From Adenophora triphylla var. japonica (taxonomy: Eukaryota; Streptophyta; Magnoliopsida; Asterales; Campanulaceae): a stretch of 64,000 nucleotides of DNA. The position numbers and the translations under genes were made by a program. This document shows, one piece after another, positions 33,899 to 44,827 of the stretch; position 1 is the stretch's first letter; each line of letters opens with the position of its first letter. The notes beneath the pieces were generated by a model. That model was not told the origin of the DNA. It did not search any database and was given only the letters and a program-made list of their open reading frames with translations. The stretch spans positions 744,001 to 808,000 of the forward strand of contig JAFEMH010000165.1 in the NCBI GenBank assembly GCA_022495995.1. The letters are read 5' to 3'.

Positions 33899-34853
33899 TA
33901 TTTTTTCTATTGTGCTTCCTTCTTCTCCACTTGATAATCAGGCTCCATCTGCCTCAGATTATCAAGTGGCAACTGCAATCTCTCTGTTTAAATTGTGTTT
34001 GCTTGAGTCCAATTGCATGTTCATGATGTGATCTATCTATTGTTGCAATTTGGATATCAAGGGAGTGCGGATCTCCCATATCCACACTCCTTTGGTTGAT
34101 TCGTATCTAATTCATGCTATTCGGATTGGTTCTGGTATAATTGTTTGATTTGATTGTGGATCTGGTGAATCTGTCTCTCAGTTTGTAAGGTACCTGCAGA
34201 TGGTAAACCTGTGTCACGCGACACACTTGGACATGAGTAGTCCTGTGTCACGCGACAAGTCGTGACCATCTGCAGGGACCATGTTTCAGTTGTAAGTTGT
34301 TTTATCTCGTTAGCTTAGCATTTAGTTGTAGTTAGTTTGTTTAAATGATCAGATCTAGTTTATAATTGTGTTTTGTGTTCATCTAGAGATCTCTGCAATC
34401 TGTTTGTTGTGAGTCTCTGCAAGGTGACTATTGGTGTCACGCGACACATTTGGACATGAGGAGTTCTGTGTCACACGACATAAGTAGTCCTTTGCAGAGA
34501 ACTTGTTTTCAGTTGTAACCTGTTCTTATTGCTGTAATGGGATGTGGCCTCCCTGAACAATTGGTCTACAAATTGTAATGATCTCATCTATTCAATAAAA
34601 TTCATGTTTGTCGCACTTGTTCATTATTGTGGTTTGCACATTTTTTGAATTATTTGGATGTCTAAATTAGAAAGACTCGTCTACGGACGAGGCGTGTTGG
34701 GTGAACTCTCGGTTCTTCCCAACACGTAACCTGACCCTCGGACCCATTCTCTTTCAAAAGGTTTTTCAAAGTGCACCTCCAAAAGCATGGCGTGGCGACT
34801 CCTTCATTTTCTATTCTAAACCGAAATTTTATTTTCGGGCGAGCGCGCATTCA
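33226..34853 (+). repeat. 3' LTR of E3
   Basis: 1628 bp, aligned end to end with 13369-14943, roughly 4% substitutions in the first 470 bp by hand count. TATA at 33564 with CGTGCGAC at 33533-33540. Has four TGTCRCGCGACA-type motifs between 34212 and 34481; the 5' LTR has three. Confidence 0.9.
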
Positions 34854-34867
34854 GGTGGGCGCCAAAT
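34854..34867 (-). other. E2 primer binding site, interrupted by E3
   Basis: Minus-strand ATTTGGCGCCCACC follows the E2 5' LTR; the rest of the site (CCACCGAGGGGC, minus of 13357-13368) is 21 kb away beyond E3. GGTGG (34854-34858) is the E3 target duplication. Confidence 0.8.
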
Positions 34868-35430
34868 TGTTTTGGTAAAAAACAATCAATTAGTAACTTA
34901 GATAAAGAGAATAAGGAAGGCACAATGGAGTATAATCGGTGTAGGGGTAGAGCAAGTTTGACACGATAATATAATGAGGAAAGCCCTTGAGACAACTATC
35001 TCGCCGGCATAAAACCTTGGGAGGTGTTTATGAGCACCTACCTTCCCAAATGGTAATATTGATATTTAGTGAGTTACAAGTGGTGGAGCTATGGCAGAGT
35101 ACAAGAAGTGGTGTGTGAATAGTGCGTGAATAGTGTTCCAGCCATAAGCCCTTTAAATAGAGAAAAAGATAACAACTTAACAACCTATCCCTACAATCTT
35201 GGTCCAAGCCTTATATTCTCCACATTTTTGACTAAGTCTTGATGGGATTCCTTGTGTTTGTTTAAATATCCCGAAATTATCTCCAGGAGTTGCTGTAAAA
35301 ATAGTTAAGTAAATAATATAAATTATGTATTACTTACAGAGGTTCAAGATGTCGTCATGCAGGAATATTTAAGATGTCGACATGCTGGTTAGGTTCAAGA
35401 TTTCGACCTGTAGAAAATCTGCCCACATTA
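34868..35430 (-). repeat. 5' LTR of E2
   Basis: 563 bp, matching 10278-10840. Its outer end reads CATTA instead of CAACA and is placed by the GTCAT duplication at 35431-35435. Confidence 0.88.
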
Positions 35431-35435
35431 GTCAT

Positions 35436-36196
35436 GGTATTACTCTTAGCAAGACTCAGTGTCCTAAGACAACTGGTGAGCGAAAGAGAATGAATGAAGT
35501 TCCGTATGCTTCGGCTATTGGATCTATCATGTATGCCATGATTTGTACTAGACCCGACGTCTCTTAGGCTCTAAGAATGACGAGTAGATACCAATCTAAT
35601 CCTGGTGAAAACCATTGGATGGCAGATAGGACGATCCTTAAGTACTTAAGATTGACTAAGGATGCGTTCTTGGTCTTTGAAAGGTTGGAAGTTAATCTTG
35701 TTGTAAGAGTTACACAGATGCAAGCTTCCAAGCTAACAAAGATAATTTAAGATCGCAATTGGGGTTTGAGTTTATGCTTAATGGAGGTGCAATTTTGTTG
35801 GAAGAGTTCCAAGTAGAATACCGTAGCCGATTCTACAACTAAGGCCGAATATTTAGCGGCATCTGATGCAACTAAAGAGGCAGTTTGGATCAAGAAGTTC
35901 ATTAGTTTTTTGAAAGTCGTTCCAAGTATCCCTAATCCGGTGGAACTTTATTGTGACAATAGTGGTGCCATTGCGCAAGCAAAGGAACCAGTGTCACATC
36001 AGCGACCCAAACACATACTTAGACGTTTCCACTTCATTCGAGAATTCATAGAATGAGAAGACGTTATAATATACAAAGTATCGACCGGCGATAAACATAG
36101 GGGATCCGCTTACAAAGCCCCTCACACAAGCAGAAGCATGATGGTCATGTTAGGTCCTTGGGTATACGATACTTAGGAGATTGGGCCTAGTGCAAG
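35436..36196 (+). pseudogene. E1 reverse transcriptase end and RNase H (broken)
   Basis: Continues the RT frame cut at 10277: ITLSKTQCPKT, VPYASAIGSIMYAMICTRPD (35500-35560). Copia RNase H follows with TTKAEYLAASDATKEAVWI and VELYCDNSGAIAQAKEP (35840-35990) and HQRPKHI. Several stops are present. A polypurine tract AGTGGGAGAT (36195-36204) precedes the LTR. Confidence 0.85.
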
Positions 36197-36204
36197 TGGG
36201 AGAT

Positions 36205-37974
36205 TGTTGGTGTTATGCCCTAGGCTGATGATTATTATGACTGATTATCAATACCGTTATGTAATCGTCTTTACCATTTGTTATAGAGACTGCTTATTTG
36301 GATTATTATATGTTTACATGTTTATTATAATAATCTATGTCCCTAGTTACTATGAACAACTAGTATAAGTTGGAACCATCAGGACTTGACCTGATGGCCA
36401 GAGCATTGGGACACTAACACGGAGGTCCTGGGTTTGACTCCCCCCCAGTGGTTAGAGTGGATGATTATCCCTCCCTAGTTAATATTAGGCGCCTCTGGAG
36501 TGGGGATTTTAAGGGAATTTCAGAGAATTGATGGACTTGTTAGTAAATTGACTTACACAAAAAAAGGGGCTTGACTCGAGGTGGGCAAGCCTCAATAAAA
36601 AAAAAAAACCAACTAGTATAAGTTGGTAATGGATAATCATAGAGATGATTATATGCATGGGGATGCACATTACACTTATGGGTACTTGTTAGAGAACAAG
36701 GTACTGGACAGACCCATTTATGAGATTTATGACATCGTCTATATATGTCATGATTAAATCTCATGATAGTTGTGTCATTAGAATCCTTTGTACCTGAGAT
36801 TATCATTATCTTCCACATGATGAAGGTTATGTTTGATGTAGTCTAACACTATCTTTAATAGGATAGCAATAAGGGCTTTGTTGGCACGATTGGATTCATG
36901 TAGGGAAGAATGATAAGTCAAGATGGGATTTGTCCCTCGTAAAGAGAGATGTCTGCTTGGGCCCCTCGATAAATAGTGTTGATGAAATGTACGGCGGTAC
37001 TAAAGAGATTTGATAGAGATCAAATGCACTTGGACTATCAACATATTCGAAATCGAGAAAGCATTGAACAATATGAGTTGACGTGGACCATGACTCATGT
37101 TCAATATGACATCGTGGATAAAGGGATTGTGACATTGATCTATCAAGGAATTAAGCTTTGATGTTACATTTAATTGGGTGGACATAATGACTTTCTAGAG
37201 ATCACTTATGTCTTGTGAGGTTGATGTTTCAACTCACTACCAACATAAAATATAATTCCTAAAGGGTCACATACAAGAACGGATTGAAAAATGGCTCAAA
37301 CGTGAAATCTGGGGGTCTCGGAATGACTCGTCCCCAAATGTACTAACTATTCCCTTTAAAGGGGACGAGTGTATCAAAATGCTTGGATTGGACCGTAGCG
37401 TTGTATCGCGCGGGACACGCCAGTTTCGCGCGGGACAAGGCTCCTGTTCAGCGCCGGTTTTGGCTAGGTTTAGGTTTTTTTCCCTAAGTGTTAAGGATAT
37501 TTATAAAGTATAAATATCCCCTTTTACCTCAGCCAACACAGACAAAAATTAGGGTTTATGAAACACTAATTCCTTGATTTTGATTATGAATCAAAGATCA
37601 AAACTCCTTAGATTCAAATCTATATTGGCCATAGATTGTTGAAAAGTGTTTCAACAAGAGGATCATCTAGCAATCCAACAAGATGTAGATCTTGGTTCGT
37701 TCGCGTGTGGATTACCGATAGAGGGTGATTGCTTTATCACCTAAAGCTTGAATATCACCATTGTTGATTCATCACCAAGGAAGAATAAGGAAGAAGATCT
37801 AAGTTTCATCTACGATTCAAATCTGAATTACGAATCAGATACGAAAGACAAATTTGCTATTAAGGTATGTAAATCTATATTCATAGTTTTAATCTATTCA
37901 TATTAGATGGATTCATGTCTAGGGCTTCGTTATTTGCTAAATCTTCTGCTGCGCATGTAATCCAAAACCCAACA
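36205..37974 (+). repeat. 3' LTR of E1
   Basis: 1770 bp; removing the SINE (36374-36609) and one 17-bp duplication leaves 1517 bp, exactly the 5' LTR length. Palindrome pair CGCGCGGGAC present at about 37408 and 37428. Confidence 0.9.
36374..36609 (+). mobile_element. tRNA-derived SINE with 17-bp target duplication
   Basis: The sequence CAACTAGTATAAGTTGG occurs at 36357-36373 and 36610-36626 and once in the 5' LTR of E1, proving an insertion. The body has a B-box GGTTTGACTCC at 36431-36441 and a possible A-box TGGCCAGAGCAT at 36395-36406. It ends in a run of A. No ORF. A long target duplication and A-tail indicate LINE-driven retrotransposition. I do not assign the family. Confidence 0.9.
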
Positions 37975-38372
37975 GTATGGTATGCCTATAAGGCGTCATT
38001 CAACTTTATTGACCAATCCTTATGTGAACTAATCATTGTCTTCTCTAGGATCCATTTTATTTCTCTGTTCAAAACCTCTACTTGTCTACTTGTTTGTGGA
38101 TAGTATTCGGTGCCCATTTTGTGGTGGACACCGTACTTCTTCAATAGGGCCACAAACTGGTGGTGTGAGAAATGTGAGCCCCAATCACTTATAACTACTT
38201 TTGGGACCCCGAACCTTAGAAAAATGACATTTTTGAAAAGATTCATGAAGACCCTTGAGTTGTTTGTTGGAGTTTCCACGACATCTACCCATTTAGAGAC
38301 ATAATCCACCGCTACTAGAATATATTTGTTGTTGAAAGATATTGGAAATGGCCCCATGAATCTATCCCCCAA
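37975..38372 (-). pseudogene. E0 integrase catalytic core, first part
   Basis: [20 protein letters not shown] gives the first Asp block. [10 protein letters not shown] holds the second Asp but with Trp where Gly is normal, and [11 protein letters not shown] holds the Glu. It joins the C-terminal part at 4240-4758 across E1. A one-base loss near 38372 separates it from the zinc domain. Confidence 0.85.
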
Positions 38373-39652
38373 ACATCAAAGATCTCAACCTCTAGTATGT
38401 TGTTTAGAGGCATTTCATTCATTCTTGAGATATTACCGGTTTGTTGGCAACGATCACAAGAAAGAACAAATTTTCGAGCGTCTTTAAAGAGAGTAGGCCA
38501 AAAGAAACCCGATTGTAGAACTTTGGTGGTGGTTTTTGATGTGCTTGCATACCCACCATAAGGAGAAGAGTGGAAATGATGAAGCATGTTCCTCACATCT
38601 TCGTTAGGCACACAACACCTAATTATAACATCCGCACATTGCTTGAAAAGGAGTGGATCTTCCCAAAAATAATTCTTCACCTTCGAGAAGAATTTCCTCT
38701 TTTGTTGATAGCTCATTTCCAGGGGTAGAATTCTACAAGACAAATAGTTTACGATGTCCGCAAACCATGGTGCTTCCATGGTTTTTATAGCAAGTAGACG
38801 ATTATTCGGCAATGAGTCATCAATGGGAAGTTCTTCTTCACCGGAGTCTTCTCCATCCTTGGTGAGCCGTGACAGATGATCGACTAGCGAATTCTCCATT
38901 CCCTTTTTATCACGGATCACAATATAAAATTCTTGAAGAAGAAAGACCCATCGAATAAGTCTTGGTTTGGCCTCCTTCTTAGTCAACAAATATTTTACTG
39001 CCGCATGATCCGTGTATATGATGACTTTAGATCCCACTAGATATGACCGAAATTTATCAATTGCAAATACCATGAGCAAAATCTCCTTTTCTGTTATGGC
39101 ATAATTGACTTGTGCCTCATCAAGTGTCTGACTTGCATAGTATATGGCATGCAACTTTTTATCTTTATGTTGCCCCAAACCTGCCCCCACCGCAAAATTG
39201 CTTGCATCGCACATGATTTCAAAAGGAAGATTCCAATTCGGTGATTGAACAATGGGTGCGGAAACTAGTTCCTTTTTTAACCTATTGAAAGCTTCAAGAC
39301 AAAGATCATCAAAAACAAAAGGAGCTTCTTTCATTAGTAGATTGGTTAGTGGTTTAGAAATTTTTGAAAAATCCTTTATAAAACGTCGATAAAAGCCGGC
39401 ATGTCCCAAAAAACTTCTTATACCCTTAACGTTGGTGGGTGGAGGTAATTTTTCAATAACTTCAACCTTTTCCCTATCTACTTCAATTCCCTTCTCGGAC
39501 AAAATATTCCCAAGAACAATCCCATCATTGACCATAAAATGACATTTTTCCCAGTTAAGAACAAGGTTGACCTCTTCATAACGTTGCAAAACTTTTGACA
39601 AATTTTGCAAGCATTCATCAAAAGAACAACCACAAACTGAAAAATCATCCAT
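38373..39652 (-). pseudogene. E0 RT end, RNase H and integrase zinc domain
   Basis: An open frame of 445 codons from 39652 to 38315. It starts at [14 protein letters not shown], the catalytic Asp-Asp block of Athila RT, then [14 protein letters not shown], then RNase H ([47 protein letters not shown]) and the integrase HHCC ([25 protein letters not shown]). Surprisingly long for a copy this old. Confidence 0.88.
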
Positions 39653-40131
39653 AAAACTTCCATTTTATTTTCTATAAAATCTGAGAATATGGACATCATG
39701 CAAAGTTGAAATGTGGCGGGAGCATTACAATGTCCGAATGTCATTCTCTTATAGGCGAAAGTGCCATATGGACAAATAAAAGTAGTTTTTTCTTGGTCAC
39801 TTGAATGGATGGGTATTTGAAAGAATTCAGAGTATCCATCCAAGTAACAAAAATAAGAATGCCTTGCTAACCTTTCAAGCATTTGATCTATAAAGGGAAG
39901 GGGAAAATGATCATTTCGGGTGGCTTTGTTTAATTTTCTATAATCAATGCACAAACGCCATTTCGTGACGGTTCTAGTTGGGATTAATTCATCCCTATCA
40001 TTCTGAATGACCGTTATTTCACCTTTTTTAGGGACTACTTGAACGGGGCTAACCCACTTACTATCCGAAATTGGATAAATAATGCCCGCATCAAGTAATT
40101 TAAGGATTTCTTTCTTAACAACCTCTTTCAT
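39478..40131 (-). pseudogene. E0 reverse transcriptase, N-terminal part
   Basis: VPKKGEITVIQNDRDELIP, WRLCIDYRKLNKATRNDHFP and YGTFAYKRMTFGHCNAPATF are Athila RT blocks (usual MPFGLCNAP changed to MTFGHCNAP). A frameshift near 39655 at the catalytic block moves reading into the frame 39652-38315. Confidence 0.85.
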
Positions 40132-40223
40132 GTTATGATTAAGCCTTCTTTGGTGCTCTATTGAAGACTTATGATCCTCTTCAAGATCAATTCTGTGTAT
40201 ACAAATCCTAGGATGAATTCCCT

Positions 40224-40988
40224 TTAATCGTCTATAGTATAACCAACAACTTTTTGATGTAGTCTGAGTTCTCTTAATAATTTTTCAGTCTCAAGAGGAA
40301 TTAGATTAGCACTAATAATTATTGAATAAGTTGAGTTAGAACCAAGAAATACATACCTTAGGTTAGGAGGGAGAGGTTTTAATTCTACTTGAGGTGCCTT
40401 ATTTACCTCAATGTTAAATGGCTCCGCTTTAGCCTCTAACTCTTCAATTTTGATGTTTTCCTTTTTTGCTGCATGGTTAGCATCAAGATACATAGTATAA
40501 TTTAAAACATCAATATCATCATCATCATTTATATACCTACAATCTGTAAGACATCTTTCAAGCGGGTCCTTAGATTGAGGTTTTTTGAATTCCTTACTTA
40601 TAGATTCTAGCATATTAATATTGAAGCAAGAATTCTCAAGATTAGGGGTTTTCATAAATTTGGACAAATTAAACTCGACCTTCTCATCCCCAACATTCAG
40701 AGAGAGGTTGCCATTTTTAACATCAATAATTGCCCCAGCGGTGGCAAGAATTGGCCTCCCTAGAATGACGGGAATGTGATGGTCCTCTTCCATCTCAAGA
40801 ATAACAAAGTTAACCGGGATGATTAATTTCCCGATACGACAAGGTACATCCTCCATAATACCCACCGGATATTTAATAGAGCGGTCTGCTAATTGGAGAG
40901 ATATGGTGGTAGGTTTGAGTTCCCCCACACCCATTTTCTTACTAACAGATAGTAGAATGAGGCTAACACTTGCCCTAAGATCTAACAT
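40224..40988 (-). pseudogene. E0 protease region
   Basis: MLDLRASVSLI replaces the normal D-x-G-A-S active-site motif, so the Gly is lost. QLADRSIKYPVGIMEDV and VILGRPILATAGAIIDV follow as in Athila protease. Ends with KVVGYTIDD, the usual lead into RT, before a break near 40224. Confidence 0.8.
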
Positions 40989-41879
40989 AGCATTATCAAC
41001 ACTAAATTTACCAATGTAACAAGGAATAGAAAAAGTGCCGGGATCTTTTAATTTAGGGGGAAGTTTCCTTCGTCAAACAACACTAACTTCTTTCATCAAA
41101 GCGACGGTTTCATATTCCTCAAGTTTCCTCTTATTAGAAAGTATATCCTTTAAAAATTTATCATAAGAGGGCATTTGTTGTAAAGCATCGGTGAAAGGGA
41201 TGTTGATGTAAATTGATTTTAAAACATCTAAAAATTTTGCAAATTGTTAGTAAAGTTTCGTGTTTACCAGCCTTTGAGGGTAAGGTATTGGCGGGTCAAA
41301 ATTTCTAGTAAGTTTAGGGGATGTCATCTCCTTCTCGACCTCTTTATTAGTCTCAACCATTGGTGGGGTTGGACTAATATTTTCCTCATTAGGTTTGCTA
41401 CTTTCATTAGGAGGGGGATCTACAAGATCTTTTCCACTCCTAGTTACCACATTAATATGCTCATTAGGCCTTTGTGGTTGACCGGGAAGACTCCCTTGTG
41501 GTCTATTCAAAGTGTTGGCCTGTTGAGCTTGTTGGTTTTCAAGCATTTTATTGTGAGCATCTAGCTAATCAAACCTAGCATTTAATTGCTTGAAATTTTC
41601 CCTAAATTCATTGTTAATCTTTTCTTGAGTGTTTTTACTTTCAACAATGAAATCCATTAAAAGATCTAACTTAGATTTAGGGGGAGGGAAAGCATTAGAA
41701 TTAGAATTGAAATTCTTTTGTGCAAATCCCAGTGGTTATGAAGAAGGTTGTGGGTTTAAAACGTTGTTATTCTTATAGGAAAAATTGGGGTGATTTCTCC
41801 ACTCGAGATTGTATGTGTTTGAATACATACCCCCTTTTTGCCCATATGAATTGACAAAATTTACTTATTCACTGGAAGT
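40989..41879 (-). pseudogene. E0 gag end (truncated)
   Basis: HINVVTRSGKDL and PYPQRLVNTKLY (41546-41247) are blocks of Athila Gag C-termini. Further upstream to 41879 are short open pieces without a clear domain. E5 cuts it at 41880 and the remaining gag and leader are not found in the window. Confidence 0.7.
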
Positions 41880-43820
41880 TGTCACGACCCTAATCCTAGG
41901 TTCTATTTTGAGTCGTGCTTAATCATATATTTGGAGTACATTTCATATTATTATATCTTGCATTTGATTTGTAGCAAATATGTGTTAATTAGTATTTTAT
42001 AACTTATATGCTATTCTAAATATATGAATAAAATAAAAATAATTATTTAATGTGTAAATGGAAATATTAAGAGAGAGTAGTGAATTGATAATATTGGAAA
42101 ATTAATTAAACATTTCATTGTAATCTTCAAGGTGCTTAAGTGTAAGAAGTATAACTTTAAGGCTTTAGTTGTTGAAATTGGTTAATAGGTAAAGGAGCCT
42201 AGGTGGAAATTCTTTATGTTTATCCCTGATATTGATCATTTGAAGAAGCTTCATGTTTACAAATATTTTCCTCAGCTCAAAGCCTTGGACCAAAACCAAA
42301 CCCTAACCTTTCTACTTAAAATTCCCTACAAAATTCTAGAAAAATCCCTTCGACGATCCGTTCGTTCTGTTGTGTTCGGGAGAAGAAGGAGTACCTTTCC
42401 ATCCGATTAAAGTTTTTCAAGTTTTAAATTAATTTCAAGTAAGTTGTTATATTTTCCTTTCCAATTCATGCTCATGTAGTATTGAAAGTGATATTATAGT
42501 TGAAAAATTATTTCATGATGGTTCGACCAATTTTGCTTGAGTTTTGAAAGTATGGAAATGGAAGATAATGGCTTTGGTTAAGTGGAAATGTTTTGGGTGT
42601 GTGTTGAAAGAGTAAGATGATTTTGGCTAACTTGGAAAATGAATTTTGTGTGTGTTGAATTGGTAAAAATGGTTTTGGTTTAGTTGGGAAGGGTTTGAAG
42701 TAGATATGGTATGTTTTGAGCTGAAGTTGGAGTTTTGGAATGGTTGGTTAAGTTGGAAAAATGAAGTGGTAAAGGTTCAATTGAGTTTGCTGATGTTGCT
42801 GCTCTGTTGTTTCTGAGTTTCTGCTGAGGGCACGAGTCGTGCCCAGTCGTGCCTTATCTTGGACGACTGTATCAGAGGGGTGTAAAAGGGCATGAGTCGT
42901 GCCCTGGTAAGTTTTGTGGAATTGTTTTCAAAGCTATGTATGTTCAGTTTTATAACCTATCTTTCAACCAATGGAACACTACTATCCAAGTACAATGTAT
43001 GAACAACAAAATGATGCATTAACATACAAATTGTGATAATTGGAAGATGTTTAAATGATTGGTTAAAGTAGGTTGTAACCATTGAACCTAACTTATTTAA
43101 TCTCATTATACCATGGTCGATACATCCTTGAATGGCTATTATAAGTGTGTAGACCTTATGTGTTACACCTTTTGCATTGTTTGGCATCTTTATGATGTGT
43201 TTGATTAGGGCTCCCTACTTTGGAATCCTAATTTCATTGAATTGGTTCAAGGATGGTTTAGCCTTAGTGCTACTTTTAATTGATACTTGTTATCATGTTG
43301 CTATCATTTTGATATGATATATTTGTATGGTTCCCTACTTTGGAATCATCATTTATTGTAAGCAAGTATTTAGTACTGTGCTTCTGTTTAAAGTCCAGCT
43401 GGTACTTGACTGTTGACACGTTGAGCACCGAGAGGGCGCCTAGTGAGGTTTTGTTGAAGAAGGTATTTATTAAGGATACATTATGTAAATGTATAACCTT
43501 GGGTAGCATTCCAAGACTTTAACATGTTGTCTTTATTTTGCAACATTTAAAGGCTTTGTAAATATTTTTCAATTTGGGAACTATGTTCCTTGGTTTGTAA
43601 ATAAATTGTAAGTGGTTTGTAAAGGGTGTGAAAGTGGTGTGAGTGGGTTTTAAAAGTGGAATGGTTTTACCTTAATGGTAAGTTAGAAAAGTTCTCTTAA
43701 CGCTAAACAGGTTTTGAATGTGATAACTTTTAGAAAGGACATTTCGAAAGTTTTTTTTATAGCATCTTCAGAGCATGTCCCGACGTGTGGCCAAGTAGGT
43801 CCACGGTTCGGGGCGCGTCA
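41880..43820 (+). repeat. 5' LTR of E5
   Basis: Contains two long palindromes: GGGCACGAGTCGTGCCC (about 42828-42844) and GGGCATGAGTCGTGCCC (about 42888-42904). A possible TATA (TATAAC) lies at about 42951. GTTCCCTACTTTGGAATC occurs twice near 43208 and 43330 (one base different), a short direct repeat. Confidence 0.8.
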
Positions 43821-43928
43821 GTTGGTATTAGAGCCTTAGGTTTAGATAGTCTAGAGTGACTACATGACCTAGGAGGGTAGTATGGATTGAGTGAGACGTT
43901 AAATGTTTTATGCAGGTACTCATTTGCT

Positions 43929-44517
43929 ATGGCAGGAGCAGAAGGAGATCCGACCGGGCCTTTAGGCCGAGGAAATTTTTGGGAGGAGACCCGAGATATG
44001 TTCCAAGGAATGTTAGAAGCGGCTATGAAGGCCATGAATGACTAAAGACAGCAAGGAGAGGAAGCAGTGCCCAGGGTGGGATTGGAGCAGTTTTTGAAGT
44101 TGAAACCTGTTGGTTATGATGGGGAGCCGGATGTGGCAAAGGCGGAAATATGGATTGAGGCTATGGAAAAGATCTTTGAGGTGTTGAGATGTACCGAGGA
44201 TGAACAAGTCAGGTTTGCAGCTTACAAGTTTTCAGGTGAGGCTGAATATTGGTGGAGAACTTTAAAAGCAAGCTGGGACGAGGCCCATGTTTCGTACACA
44301 TGGGAGAATTTTATCATAAAGTTCAAGGAGCATTTTATTCCTTCAGTAGATAAAGACAAGAAAGAGATGGAGTTTCTCAATCTGGAGCAGAATTCTATGA
44401 CCGTGGCACAATATGTAGCCAAGTTCATGGAGTTATCACGGTATTGCACTCATTTGGTGGCAACCGAGGAGAGAAAGTCTATGAGGTTTGTTCGGGGCAT
44501 GTCAGTTGGTATCAAAA
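43929..44517 (+). pseudogene. E5 gag, N-terminal part
   Basis: ATG at 43929; in-frame TAA at codon 39 (44043-44045), then open to 44517. FLKLKPVGYDGEPDVAKAE, WIEAMEKIFEVLRCTEDEQV, EYWWRTLKAS and FKEHFIPSVDKDKKEMEFLN are the Retrotrans_gag capsid blocks of chromoviruses. It is cut in the RGMSVGI segment by an LTR. Confidence 0.85.
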
Positions 44518-44827
44518 TGTCACGACCCTAATCCTAGGGTCTATTTTGAGTCGTGCTTAATCATATGTTTGGAGTGCATTTCATATTATTATATGTTGCA
44601 TTTGATTTGTAGCAAATATATGTTAATTAGTATTTTATAACTTATATGCTATTCTAAATATATGAATAAAATAAAAATAATTATTTAATGTGTAAATCAA
44701 AATATTAAGAGAGAGTAGTGAATTGATAATATTGGAAAATTAATTAAACATTTCATTGTAATCTTCAAGGTGCTTAAGTGTAAGAAGTATAACTTTAAGG
44801 CTTTAGTTGTTGAAATTGATTAATAGC
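44518..44827 (+). repeat. Second E5-family LTR, 5' 310 bp only
   Basis: Starts precisely at TGTCACGACC and is about 97% identical to 41880-42188, then is cut by E6 at 44828. The exact LTR start inside gag codons suggests a second element of the family inserted into E5, rather than the 3' LTR of E5 itself. Confidence 0.75.

Larger units (their letters stand above)
13369..34853 (+). mobile_element. E3: non-autonomous Ogre/Tat-type element carrying an antisense PMD gene
   Basis: LTRs 13369-14943 and 33226-34853, ends TGTAAGTATGC and GCATTCA, TSD GGTGG at 13364-13368 and 34854-34858. The PBS TGGCGACTCCACTGGGGA is the type used by Ogre elements. The internal part has a shortened gag (split by E4), about 2.7 kb of noncoding DNA, an antisense four-exon PMD gene, a 3' UTR with tandem repeats, and the polypurine tract GAGGGGATC before 33226. 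No protease, RT or integrase is present. Without E4 it is about 12.7 kb. Confidence 0.9.
10278..35430 (-). mobile_element. E2: Tat-type Ty3/gypsy element lacking pol
   Basis: Two 563-bp LTRs (10278-10840 and 34868-35430) with TSD GTCAT at 10273-10277 and 35431-35435. By my hand count they differ at about 23 positions (near 4%). On the minus strand the internal part keeps a broken gag and a 3' region with an antisense ORF, but protease, RT, RNase H and integrase are absent. E3 inserted into its PBS at 13369. Without E3 it is only about 3.7 kb, so it needed enzymes in trans. Confidence 0.85.
4759..37974 (+). mobile_element. E1: Ty1/copia retrotransposon
   Basis: Two 1517-bp LTRs (4759-6275; 36205-37974 after removing a SINE with its duplicated target) flank a gag-protease-integrase-RT-RNase H order, which defines copia. 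The flanking duplication is GTACG/GTATG, one difference. Without E2 and the SINE the element is about 7.8 kb. The PBS (TGGTATAAGAGC, 6277-6288) has one change from the initiator-Met type. E2 is inserted at 10278 in the RT. All genes are broken by stops and small indels. Confidence 0.9.
41880..44517 (+). mobile_element. E5: chromovirus-like Ty3/gypsy element, 5' part
   Basis: A 1941-bp LTR (41880-43820, TGTCACGACC to GCGCGTCA), PBS TGGTATTAGAGC (43823-43834, initiator-Met type) and the first part of gag. The internal region is cut after about 700 bp by another LTR of the same family starting at 44518. Left flank is GAAGT; no right flank remains to compare. Confidence 0.8.

Noticed and set aside
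36374..36450. A tRNA gene
   Set aside because: Only A- and B-box-like sequences without a cloverleaf; the A-tail and 17-bp duplication show a SINE.
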